This document shows positions 6,356 through 14,718 of a stretch of 64,000 nt of DNA, piece after piece. A program made the translations under genes and the position numbers. The stretch lies in assembly GCA_025965695.1 (NCBI GenBank), contig JAOPWM010000133.1:1-64000 (forward strand). The letters run 5' to 3'. The number at the start of each line of letters is the position of its first letter. The first letter of the stretch is position 1. Source of the stretch: Blastococcus sp. Lineage in GTDB: Bacteria; Actinomycetota; Actinomycetes; Mycobacteriales; Geodermatophilaceae. The notes under the pieces were generated by a model. The model had not been told where the DNA came from, made no database searches, and was given only the letters and a program-made list of their open reading frames with translations.

Positions 6356-8914
6356 GTGCGCGCAGAGCTGACGCTCGGCGCCGAGGAGGAACTCCACCTC
6401 ATCGACCTCGGCAGCTGGGAGCTGTCCGCCCGCGCCCCACAGCTGCTGAGCCGGCTCCCCTCCTCCTCCTACGCTGCCGAGATCCAGCGGACGACGGTCG
6501 AGACCAACACCGCCGTCGTGACCTCGCTGTCCGGCCTCCGCGAGGAGTTGCTGCGGCTGCGCGCCGGACTGGTCGACGTCGCCGGCAAGGAGGGGCTCGG
6601 CGTGGCCGCGGTCGGCACGGCGCCACGCTCGACGTTCGCCGACTTCGAGCTGACCACCACCGGTCGGTACAGCCGCATGCACGAGCAGTACCGACTGCTC
6701 GTGGACGAGCAGCTGAACAGCGGCACGCAGGTGCACGACGGCGTCTCCGACCGCGACCTCGCGGTCGAGATCGCCCAGCGGGTCGCCCGCGACCTCCCGG
6801 TCCTCCTCGCGCTGTCGGCCAGCTCCCCGTTCTGGAACGGCCAGGACACCGGCTACGCCAGCATCCGCACGATCATCTGGCAGCGCTGGCCGACCGCCGG
6901 GTCCACCGGCCCGCTGGCCTCGGCCCGCGAGTACGACGACCTGATCGCCGACCTCATCGACTCCGGCGTCATCGCCGACGCGAAGATGGCCTACTTCGAC
7001 GTCCGGCCGTCCTCCCACGCGCCGACCCTCGAGCTGCGGGTCTGCGACGCCTGTCCCTTGGTCGACGACGCCGTACTCATCGCCGGAGTGTTCCGCGCCA
7101 TGGTTCGCGCGGCGGAGCTGGACATCGGGGCCGGCCGGCCGCATGTGCCGGCACCCGCCCCGCTGCATCGGGCCGGGGTCTGGCAGGCGGCCCGCGCGGG
7201 CCTGTCCCGGGATCTCGTCGACGGCGCGCGGCGTTCCCTGCCGCGACCGGCAGCTGACGTGGTCAGAGGTCTGGTGCAGCGATTGCGCCCGCAACTGGAG
7301 GAGCTCGACGACTGGGACGTCGTCACCGAGCTGACCGAGACAGCCCTGGCACGCGGCAACTCCGCCGACCGGCAGCGGACGGCGTTCGCCGAGCGGGGAG
7401 ACCTCACGGACGTCATGCGGCTCGTCGTCGAGGAGACCCACGGCCCGGCCGGCGGCCCCGAGCCCGCCGGCCCGGCCCTGCGCCGCTACCGCTCCCGCGC
7501 CGGCGACGAGGCGATCGGCTCCGGGTCGGTACCCCGGGCGGCCTACCGGAATCTGCTGGAGGTCGTGTCGGCCCTCCCTCACGAGGAGGTGGCACGGCGT
7601 GAGCGGGCCCGCGACGAGTGGCTCCGACAGCAGGGGGTCACCTTCCGGGTGGACGGCCGGGAGCAGCTCTTCGGTGTCGACCTCGTCCCTCGCGTCATCA
7701 ACCGGCACGAGTGGCGGGAATTGGGCGAGGGGCTCGTCCAGCGCAGCCGTGCGCTCGAGCTGTTCCTCCGGGACGTCTACGGGGAGCAGCGCGTGCTCGA
7801 CGACGGCGTAATCCCGCGGGACGTCGTCCTCGGCTCGCCGGGCTGGCGCGAGGAGGCCACCAGGCTGCCGGCGGACGCAGTCCGCGCACCGGTGATGGGC
7901 TTCGACATCGTCCGCACCGAGTACGGCGGCTGGCGGGTGCTCGAGGACAACGTCCGCTCCCCCAGCGGTGCCGCGTACGCCATCGCCGCGCGCCGGCTCA
8001 TCGACGCCGTCATGCCCGACCTGCCCCGCCCACCCGGACTGTCGAACCCGGCCGTCGCCTACGAGCTGCTGCGCTCGACCCTGCTCGCGCGTGTGGAGCC
8101 CGGCACGCACGCTGCCCTGCTGTCCAGCGGGCCGGAGAGTTCGGCGTGGTTCGAGCACCGGCGGCTCGCCGAGGGCGCCGGCCTTCTGCTCGTGACCGCA
8201 GACGACCTCGACGTCGTCGGCGGGCGGGTCGTGCACCGGGGTGGCGGGCAGCAGATCGGCGCCCTCTACCTGCGACTGGACGACGAATTGATCGACGTCG
8301 TCGATGAGGATCGACGGCCGGTCGGCGCCGAGCTGCTCGACGTCGCAGCTGCGGGGTCGGTCGTGTTGGCGAACGCTCCCGGCAACGGCGTGGCCGACGA
8401 CAAGGCGATGTACTGCTCGATGCCGGAGCTGATCGGTTACTACCTCGGCGAGCGTCCGCTGCTGGAGTCGGTGCCGACGTACCGGCCCAGCGACGAGGTC
8501 GAGCGCCGAGCCGTCCTGGAGCGCATCGGCGACCTGGTCACCAAACCGGTCGACGGCTACGGCGGCGCCGGGGTACTGATCGGTCCGGTGGCCACCGCGG
8601 CCGAGGTCTCCCAGCGGCGGGCCGACCTGGCCGAGCGTCCGGATGCGTTCGTGGCGCAGGAGGTCGTCTCGTTGTCCTCGGCCCCGGCTCTCGACACCGC
8701 CGGGCTGCACCCACGTCACATCGACCTGCGCGCCTTCGTCTACCTCACCGGCACGCGCACCGAGGACTGCCGGTTCGCCGACGTCGCCCTCACGCGAGTC
8801 GCCGCTCGCGACAGCCTCGTCGTCAACAGCTCACGCGGCGGCGGCGCCAAGGACACCTGGATCGTGCTCGGACCCGACGAGAGGGGACACGCGGATGTGC
8901 GGACTGGCAGGTGA
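6356..8914 (+). CDS. fused glutamate-cysteine-ligase-like (GCS2/YbdK) and circularly permuted ATP-grasp enzyme
   Basis: An 852-residue two-domain ligase. Residues about 3-365 are a GCS2-type carboxylate-amine ligase (LTLGAEEELHLID, QRTTVETNT, FDVRPSSHAPTLELRVCD). Residues about 395-850 are a type 2 circularly permuted ATP-grasp domain of the DUF404/DUF407 kind (VDLVPRVINRHEW, VMGFDIVRTEYGGWRVLEDN, KPVDGYGGAGVLIGP, HIDLRAFVYL). Both halves form amide bonds with ATP. The GTG at 6356 is the only start fitting the family N-terminus; GGGAG abuts it, so initiation may be weak. The last 20 bases overlap the amidotransferase gene. Together they suggest a small amidated peptide product; the exact substrates are not known. 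Confidence 0.88.
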   Translation: MRAELTLGAEEELHLIDLGSWELSARAPQLLSRLPSSSYAAEIQRTTVETNTAVVTSLSGLREELLRLRAGLVDVAGKEGLGVAAVGTAPRSTFADFELTTTGRYSRMHEQYRLLVDEQLNSGTQVHDGVSDRDLAVEIAQRVARDLPVLLALSASSPFWNGQDTGYASIRTIIWQRWPTAGSTGPLASAREYDDLIADLIDSGVIADAKMAYFDVRPSSHAPTLELRVCDACPLVDDAVLIAGVFRAMVRAAELDIGAGRPHVPAPAPLHRAGVWQAARAGLSRDLVDGARRSLPRPAADVVRGLVQRLRPQLEELDDWDVVTELTETALARGNSADRQRTAFAERGDLTDVMRLVVEETHGPAGGPEPAGPALRRYRSRAGDEAIGSGSVPRAAYRNLLEVVSALPHEEVARRERARDEWLRQQGVTFRVDGREQLFGVDLVPRVINRHEWRELGEGLVQRSRALELFLRDVYGEQRVLDDGVIPRDVVLGSPGWREEATRLPADAVRAPVMGFDIVRTEYGGWRVLEDNVRSPSGAAYAIAARRLIDAVMPDLPRPPGLSNPAVAYELLRSTLLARVEPGTHAALLSSGPESSAWFEHRRLAEGAGLLLVTADDLDVVGGRVVHRGGGQQIGALYLRLDDELIDVVDEDRRPVGAELLDVAAAGSVVLANAPGNGVADDKAMYCSMPELIGYYLGERPLLESVPTYRPSDEVERRAVLERIGDLVTKPVDGYGGAGVLIGPVATAAEVSQRRADLAERPDAFVAQEVVSLSSAPALDTAGLHPRHIDLRAFVYLTGTRTEDCRFADVALTRVAARDSLVVNSSRGGGAKDTWIVLGPDERGHADVRTGR

Positions 8915-10685
8915 GCTGCGCTTGGACGGAGGGCGGGTCGACGTCGCGGCGCTCGACCGGATGACTTCCTGCCTGGAGCACCGCGGGCCCGACGGCAGCG
9001 GGGTCTGGGCGCGTGGGCCGGTCGGACTGGGGCACCGGAGGCTGTCGATCATCGACCTCTCGGAGCAGGGCGCCCAACCCATGGTGGACCCGCACCTCGG
9101 GCTCACCGTCGTCTTCAACGGGATCATCTACAACTACAAGCAGTTGCGCGCGGAGCTCCAGGCGGCCGGGCACCGCTTCTTCTCGACCTCCGACACCGAG
9201 GTCGTGCTCAAGGCCTACGCCGAGTGGGGCGCCGCCTGCGTCGACTCCTTCCTCGGCATGTTCGCCTTCGCTGTCGTCGAGCACCGCACCGGCCGGCTCG
9301 TGCTGGCCCGCGACCGACTGGGCATCAAGCCGATGTACATCGACGCCCGGCCCGATCGCATCCGCTTCGCCTCCACCGTGCAGGCGCTGCTTGCCGGCGG
9401 CGGTGTCGATACGTCGATCGACCGCACGGCACTCGCGTACTACATGACCTTCCACTCCGTCGTCCCCGCGCCGCGCACGGTCCTCGCCGGCGTGCGCAAG
9501 CTGCCCCCGGCGACGGTGCGTGTCATCGAGCCGGACGGCACCAGCCGGGACACCGTCTACTGGCGCGCCGACTTCACCCGCGACGAGAGCCGGAGCGACT
9601 GGACCTCCCGGGACTGGGAGGAGGCATTGCTCGATCAGCTGCGGGTCGCCGTCGAGCGGCGGATGGTCTCCGACGTGCCCGTCGGGGTGCTGCTGTCCGG
9701 CGGCATCGACTCCAGCCTGGTCGTCGCGCTCCTGGCCGAGAAGGGGCAGACCGGCCTGGCCACGTTCAGCATCGGGTTCGAGTCCTCCGGCGGGGAGTCC
9801 GGCGACGAGTTCGAGTACTCGACGCTGGTCGCCCAGCGGTTCGGCACCGACCACCACCGCATCGCCATCGACAACTCCCGGCTGCTCCCCGGCATCGATG
9901 CCGCCGTCGGGGCGATGAGCGAGCCGATGGTCAGCCACGACTGCGTCGCCTTCTACCTGCTGTCCCAGGACGTGTCCCAGCACGTGAAGGTCGTGCAGTC
10001 CGGGCAGGGCGCCGACGAGGTTCTCGGCGGCTACGACTGGTACCCGCCGCTGGCCGACGTCCCCCGCGACGATGCGGTGGAGGCCTACTCGCGGGTCTTC
10101 TTCGACCGCCGGTGGACGGCAATGGCCGAGGTGCTGGAACCGGAGTGGCTGGTCGCGAAGGACTCCCCGACCGCGCTCATCACGGAGCTGTTCGGGCAGC
10201 CGGGCGCGCAGACCGCGGTGGACGCCGCGCTCCGCAACGACACCACGATCATGTTGGTCGACGACCCGGTGAAACGCGTGGACAACATGACGATGGCCTG
10301 GGGGCTGGAGGCCCGCGTGCCGTTCCTCGACCACGAGTTCGTCGAGCTCGCCGGCCGGATCCCGCCGGAGCTCAAGCTCGCGGACGGCGGTAAGGGGGTG
10401 CTGAAGCGGGCCGCCCGCGGGATCGTCCCCGACGAGGTGATCGACCGGCCCAAGGGATACTTCCCGGTGCCGGCGATCCGGCAGCTGGACGGCCCGTACC
10501 TGGAGCGGGTGCGCGAAGCGCTCACCGACCCGGCCGCCAAGCGCCGCGGCCTGTTCCGGCCGGACATGGTGGAGCGCATGCTGCGCGAGCCGAACGTCGC
10601 GCGGACGACGCTCGGATCCAACGCGCTGTGGCAGCTGGCGTTGCTGGAGATGTGGCTGCAGAAGGTGGAGGACCTGGCACGGTGA
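8895..10685 (+). CDS. asparagine-synthase-family amidotransferase (N-acetylglutaminylglutamine amidotransferase-like)
   Basis: A 596-residue glutamine-dependent amidotransferase. Cys2 (MCGLAGEL) is the N-terminal nucleophile of the class II glutaminase domain (about 2-200, with HRGPDGSG and RLSIIDLS). The synthetase domain has the pyrophosphate loop LLSGGIDSS and later QGADEVLGGY and EARVPFLDHEFVE. Length and composition fit the amidotransferases that cap osmolyte dipeptides, found beside ATP-grasp ligases. It overlaps the ligase gene by 20 bases and shares a GTGA overlap with the downstream peptidase, so the three are translationally coupled. A general asparagine synthetase role is less likely in this context. 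Confidence 0.87.
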   Translation: MCGLAGELRLDGGRVDVAALDRMTSCLEHRGPDGSGVWARGPVGLGHRRLSIIDLSEQGAQPMVDPHLGLTVVFNGIIYNYKQLRAELQAAGHRFFSTSDTEVVLKAYAEWGAACVDSFLGMFAFAVVEHRTGRLVLARDRLGIKPMYIDARPDRIRFASTVQALLAGGGVDTSIDRTALAYYMTFHSVVPAPRTVLAGVRKLPPATVRVIEPDGTSRDTVYWRADFTRDESRSDWTSRDWEEALLDQLRVAVERRMVSDVPVGVLLSGGIDSSLVVALLAEKGQTGLATFSIGFESSGGESGDEFEYSTLVAQRFGTDHHRIAIDNSRLLPGIDAAVGAMSEPMVSHDCVAFYLLSQDVSQHVKVVQSGQGADEVLGGYDWYPPLADVPRDDAVEAYSRVFFDRRWTAMAEVLEPEWLVAKDSPTALITELFGQPGAQTAVDAALRNDTTIMLVDDPVKRVDNMTMAWGLEARVPFLDHEFVELAGRIPPELKLADGGKGVLKRAARGIVPDEVIDRPKGYFPVPAIRQLDGPYLERVREALTDPAAKRRGLFRPDMVERMLREPNVARTTLGSNALWQLALLEMWLQKVEDLAR

Positions 10686-12637
10686 CGACGGACGCGGGCC
10701 CGGCGGCGGAGCGCGTACAGGGGGTCGGGGCACGCGACGGAGACGATCTGCGGGGAGAGGCCGCGGGGACTGCCGCGGTCGAGGCCGCGGTCGCACTCGG
10801 CGAGGGCCTCGTCGACGCCTGGGGCAGCTGGGGCCCGAACATGACGCCGGACGCCCGGCAGGTCGCCTTCATCAGCGACCGCTCCGGCACTCCGCAACTG
10901 TGGATCCAGGATGTCGTCCTCGACGGCCTCCAGCCGCCGGCCAGGCACCTGGCGCTGTCGCCGGACCCCGTCGTCTCGGTGCGGTGGGCGGCGGACAGCC
11001 GCTGGCTCGCCTGCGAGGTGGCGACCGACGGCGGGGTGCGCACCGCGGTGTGGGTGGTGCGACCCGACGGGTCCGACGCCCGGCGCATCGCCGGGGACGC
11101 CGGCCAGCACGCCGAGCTGGGGCCCTGGACCCGCAGCGGACACCGATTCGTCGTCACCTTTCCCGGGTCGGCGGCGGGCCAGCCGACGCGGTCCTACCTC
11201 GCCGATCCCGCGACCGGTCGGCTCGACGACCTGGCCTCCGGCGAGCTCATCCACGTGCTCGACGTGTCGCTCGAGGAGCGGTTCATCGTCCTCCGGGACG
11301 GCGAGCGCGGGCAGCAGTTCGTCGTCGTCGTCGACCGGCTCACCGACGAGGACTTCAGCGCGCTCCCCCACGGCGCGACCGGCTCCACCGACGTGGCGCT
11401 GCTCCGCCCGGCTCCCGACGACCACACCGGCCCGGTCTACGTGTACCTGGCCTCCGACGTCGGTCTCCCACGCCGCCAGCTGATCGGGCTGCCGTTCGGG
11501 CCGAACGGTTGGCGAGGAGAGCCGCGAACCCTGGCGGCCCGGGACGACGCCGAACTGGAGTTCGTCGACTCCGACGACGCGGGCCGGTTGCTGTTGCTCG
11601 TGTGGAACGTCGCCGGCTCCAGCGAGCTCGAGCTGTTCGACACCGCGACGCTGGCGCGCACCCCGATCGCCGGCCTGCCCGGCCTGGTGGCGGCCGACCC
11701 GGTGCTCAGCCGCGACGGGTCCAGCGTGGTCCTCGGCGTGCAGGGTCCGGAGCGCCCTCGCGAGCTGTGGCACCTGGACACCACGACGCACGCCTGGACG
11801 CGGGTGACCTCCGCCCCGCCGCTGCCGCAGCGGGCGCTGGTCGTCCCGACGCTGGAGACCTTCGTCGGACGCGATGGCCTGCCGCTGACCGGTTGGCTCT
11901 ATCGGGTGGCCGGGAACACCGGGCCGGGGCCGGCGGCGCTGAGCCTGCACGGCGGCCCGGAGGCTCAGGAGCGGCCGACGTTCGACCCGCAGCACCAGGC
12001 CCTGGCCGCTGCCGGCGTCACGGTGTTCGCGCCGAACATCCGCGGGTCGTCGGGCTTCGGCCGCGACTTCGTGCACGCCGACGACCTGAACCGCCGGTAC
12101 GACGCCTTCTCCGACGTGCTCGCCTGCGCAGAGCACCTGGTCCACACAGGTATCGCCGACGCCGCCCGGATCGCGGTCACCGGCCGGTCCTATGGCGGCT
12201 ACCTGACGCTGGCCTCGCTGGCCTTCTCGCCGGGGGTGTTCGCCGCCGGGATCGACATCTGCGGCATGTCCGACCTGGTGTCCTTCTACCGGGATTCGGA
12301 GCCGTGGATCGCCGCCGCGGCGGTGTCGAAGTACGGGCACCCCGAGCGCGAGCGCGCGCTGCTCGAGGACCTCTCGCCGCTGGCCTTCGCCGACCGGATC
12401 GACGTGCCGCTCCTCGTGGTCCACGGAGAGCACGACACCAACGTGCCGGTCAGCGAGTCGCGCCGGGTCGTCGCGGCGCTCCGGTTACTCGGCGGACCGG
12501 TCGAGTACCTGGAGCTGGAGGGCGAAGGGCACGCCTTCAGGCGGGCCGACTCCCGCAAGCGGCTGTTGCGGGCGATGCTGCGCTTCCTCACCTCGCACCT
12601 GAGCGCGACGACAGTGGGGCGCCCGGCGTCGCCCTAG
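10682..12637 (+). CDS. S9 family (prolyl oligopeptidase-type) peptidase
   Basis: A 651-residue serine peptidase starting at the GTG that overlaps the previous stop (GTGA). The N-terminal half (to about 390) is a beta-propeller of TolB/WD-like repeats (PDARQVAFISDRSGTPQLW, VRWAADSRWLACEV). The C-terminal alpha/beta hydrolase has Ser503 in GRSYGGY, Asp in VHGEHDTNVPV and His in EGEGHAFRR. No signal peptide is evident, so it should act in the cytoplasm. Being the third gene of the ligase/amidotransferase operon, it may degrade or trim the peptide made by the first two, by analogy with peptidases in dipeptide-osmolyte clusters (inference). Confidence 0.88.
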   Translation: MTTDAGPAAERVQGVGARDGDDLRGEAAGTAAVEAAVALGEGLVDAWGSWGPNMTPDARQVAFISDRSGTPQLWIQDVVLDGLQPPARHLALSPDPVVSVRWAADSRWLACEVATDGGVRTAVWVVRPDGSDARRIAGDAGQHAELGPWTRSGHRFVVTFPGSAAGQPTRSYLADPATGRLDDLASGELIHVLDVSLEERFIVLRDGERGQQFVVVVDRLTDEDFSALPHGATGSTDVALLRPAPDDHTGPVYVYLASDVGLPRRQLIGLPFGPNGWRGEPRTLAARDDAELEFVDSDDAGRLLLLVWNVAGSSELELFDTATLARTPIAGLPGLVAADPVLSRDGSSVVLGVQGPERPRELWHLDTTTHAWTRVTSAPPLPQRALVVPTLETFVGRDGLPLTGWLYRVAGNTGPGPAALSLHGGPEAQERPTFDPQHQALAAAGVTVFAPNIRGSSGFGRDFVHADDLNRRYDAFSDVLACAEHLVHTGIADAARIAVTGRSYGGYLTLASLAFSPGVFAAGIDICGMSDLVSFYRDSEPWIAAAAVSKYGHPERERALLEDLSPLAFADRIDVPLLVVHGEHDTNVPVSESRRVVAALRLLGGPVEYLELEGEGHAFRRADSRKRLLRAMLRFLTSHLSATTVGRPASP

Positions 12638-12857
12638 CGGCCGGTCTGTCGGAGCCCTGCGCGGAACCGGCGGTCGGGCCGCGAACGTCGAGCCAGTGGA
12701 CCCGGGACTGCGCCACTGCGCCCGAGGTGCGGAGAGGAACACGATGCGCAGGGCCATCCCGCGGCACGACCCTGCTCCCGGTCCGGAGCGAGCGCCCGTG
12801 GGGACCCGTCCCGGCGACCGGCGGGCGCGCTCCGGCCGGGGCAGGCTGTCCGGCTCG

Positions 12858-13664
12858 TCAGTGCGCTCCGGCCAGACGCAGCACGTATGCCCGCTCCTCC
12901 GGCCCGAACCACGGCGGCGACCCTGCGGCGGCGTTCTCCAGGAGCCGGTCGGGATGGGCGGTGGCGGCGAGCGAGACGTGGACGCGCAGGTCGCTCAGGC
13001 CCCACTTGATGAGGGCCTGCACCCAGGTGGTGACACCGAAGGCGTGCAGGGGCGCGAGCTCGGCCGGGCTGGGCTGTCGGCGCACGAGCCGCCCCTCGCC
13101 GAGCGGGCGCATGAGCAGGACGCCGAGGCCGAGCTCCTCAGCGAGCGGCAGGATCGTGCGCTCGACCTCGCGCTGCAGCGGGTTGTAGGGCACCTGGACC
13201 GTGTCGATGCGGCCGGTGGCCATGAGGTCGACGAGTTCGGGGAAGGCAGCCGAGGAGTAATGGGTGGCACCGATCAGGCCGACCCGCCCCTGAGCGCGGG
13301 CGGCCTCGAGCATCGGGAGGTGCGCGGGCCAGGCCACGAGGTTGTGGATCTGCATGAGGTCGACGCGGCCGCCGTACCAGTTCACCGCGCGGGCGAGCTG
13401 TACCACGCCCTCCTCCGGGGACGCGGTCCAGACCTTGTCGGCGACGACGACCTGGTCGCGCTTGCCGTCGAGCGCGTCGGCGAGCAGCCGCTCCGCAGCG
13501 CCGTACATGGGTGAGGTGTCGACGAGCCGGATGCCGGCCGCGATGGCGGTGTCGATGAGCTCGCGGTGCCGGCCGGCGGCAGCGGCGGCCTCGAGCCGCC
13601 GCCAGGTGCCGAGCCCGACCGCCGGCACGCTTACCCGGCCCCGGCCCAGGCTCCGGTTCTCCAT
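12858..13664 (-). CDS. aldo/keto reductase
   Basis: A 268-residue NADPH-dependent oxidoreductase. The catalytic tetrad is visible: Asp and Tyr in VDTSPMYG, Lys in VVADKVW and His in LMQIHN. The ATG at 13664 has GAGGGG five bases upstream, which decides against a longer upstream form. Residues such as GLGTWRRLEAAAAAG and the C-terminal HPDRLLENAAAG are typical. It is slightly shorter than many family members (about 280-330). It is convergent with the S9 peptidase and separated from it by 220 bases holding no gene. Substrate not predictable. Confidence 0.87.
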   Translation of the reverse strand: MENRSLGRGRVSVPAVGLGTWRRLEAAAAAGRHRELIDTAIAAGIRLVDTSPMYGAAERLLADALDGKRDQVVVADKVWTASPEEGVVQLARAVNWYGGRVDLMQIHNLVAWPAHLPMLEAARAQGRVGLIGATHYSSAAFPELVDLMATGRIDTVQVPYNPLQREVERTILPLAEELGLGVLLMRPLGEGRLVRRQPSPAELAPLHAFGVTTWVQALIKWGLSDLRVHVSLAATAHPDRLLENAAAGSPPWFGPEERAYVLRLAGAH

Positions 13665-13970
13665 GTCGGCCCCTCGCTCGGTTCGGTCTCCGGCCCCCTC
13701 ATGCCCATTCTCCCCGCCCTCGAGGAGCCGTTCGTCGAGCTGGTCCTCTGGACGTGGCGGTGGCCGTGACGAGGGCCCCCGCACAGCGCGTCCCACCTGC
13801 GGGAGCGTGTGACTGCCTGAGCCCTGCCTGTGGGGCGGCGGCCAACCCGTGGACGCTCGACCGCACCTCAACTTCTACCTCGTCCGTGCTTCCCCTGCCG
13901 TTCTGGAGGACGTCCGCGTAGCGGCTCTGCCGGGGCGCGTGCCGAGCCCGCAGCCGGGCACTGGACCGCC
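13665..13970. other. 306-bp divergent intergenic region
   Basis: This lies between the aldo/keto reductase start and the broken SDR gene. A 22-codon frame at 13701 has no ribosome site and is not called. No promoter or operator was recognised with confidence. Confidence 0.4.
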
Positions 13971-14718
13971 ATGAACCACGCGAGCTTCGACTTCACCGAC
14001 TCCGTCGTTCTGATCACCGGCGGGGGCAGCGGCATCGACCTCGCCATGACCCGCGCCTTCCTCGACGCCGGCGCAACGGTGGCGGTCACCGGCCGACGCA
14101 AGGACCGCCTCGAGCAGGCGCTGGAGGGGTATCCGGCCGAGCGCACCGCGGCCATCTCCGCCGACGTCTCCGACGGCGCCCAGGTGGCCGGCCTGGTGCG
14201 GCCGGTGGTCGACCGGTTCGGCCGGCTGGACGTCGTCGTCAGCAACGCGGCCGAGTACGCGACCGGGCCGGTCACGGAGCTCAGCGACCATCACCGACTT
14301 CGTTCGTTCCCTTGCCCTGGACCGGGGCGAGCACGGCGTGCGGCTCAACGCCGTGGCGCCCGTGTTCACGCTGACCGACCTGACCGAAGGTGTCGGGCGG
14401 GACGAGCAGTCGCTGGCGCCGTTCGTCAACCGGATCGCCCTGGGCCGTCCCGGCCGACCGGAGGACGTCGCTCTCCCGGTTCTCTTCCTGGCCAGTGACG
14501 CCGCGCGTTACGTCACCGGCGTCGTGCTCCCGGTGGACGGCGGTACCAGCGCGTCGACCGGGCAGCCGCACGTCGAGGTCCGGCCGGAGCGCCTGTGCCG
14601 CAGACCAGACCCCGGTCCGCCGAAGCAGGCGTCGGGCTTCGTCCACCGGCGGGCCGTCCGGCCCGCCTCGGGGTGTAATGCTGCAGGTCAGGCGATGACG
14701 GGAGTGGGCGGGCGGTGA
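13971..14718 (+). pseudogene. short-chain dehydrogenase/reductase, broken by an internal deletion and frame change
   Basis: From the ATG at 13971 the frame reads a normal SDR N-terminus: LITGGGSGIDLAMTRAFLDAG (NAD(P) loop), RRKDRLEQAL, ISADVSD and VVSNAAEYATGPVTEL. At about 14280-14286 the homology jumps to a different frame reading ITDFVRSLALDRGEHGVRLN, RIALGRPGRPEDVALPVLFLASD and VVLPVDGG. The middle of the fold, including the Ser and Tyr-X3-Lys catalytic residues, is missing. The product cannot be an active dehydrogenase. The stop of the second frame overlaps the start of the next gene (GTGA), implying that they once formed a coupled pair. Confidence 0.85.

Noticed and set aside
6278-8719. 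Long open frame on the minus strand opposite the fused ligase gene
   Set aside because: It is an antisense by-product of high GC at third codon positions. It shows no protein family features, and the plus strand encodes two clear enzyme domains across the same stretch.
12638-12857. Possible small gene after the S9 peptidase (ATG at 12744 with AGAGGA in front)
   Set aside because: The frame runs on into the antisense of the aldo/keto reductase and has only Arg/Gly/Pro-rich composition.
13701-13769. 22-codon open frame rich in Trp and Leu upstream of the broken SDR
   Set aside because: It has no ribosome-binding site, no following gene it could attenuate and no repeat of regulatory codons.
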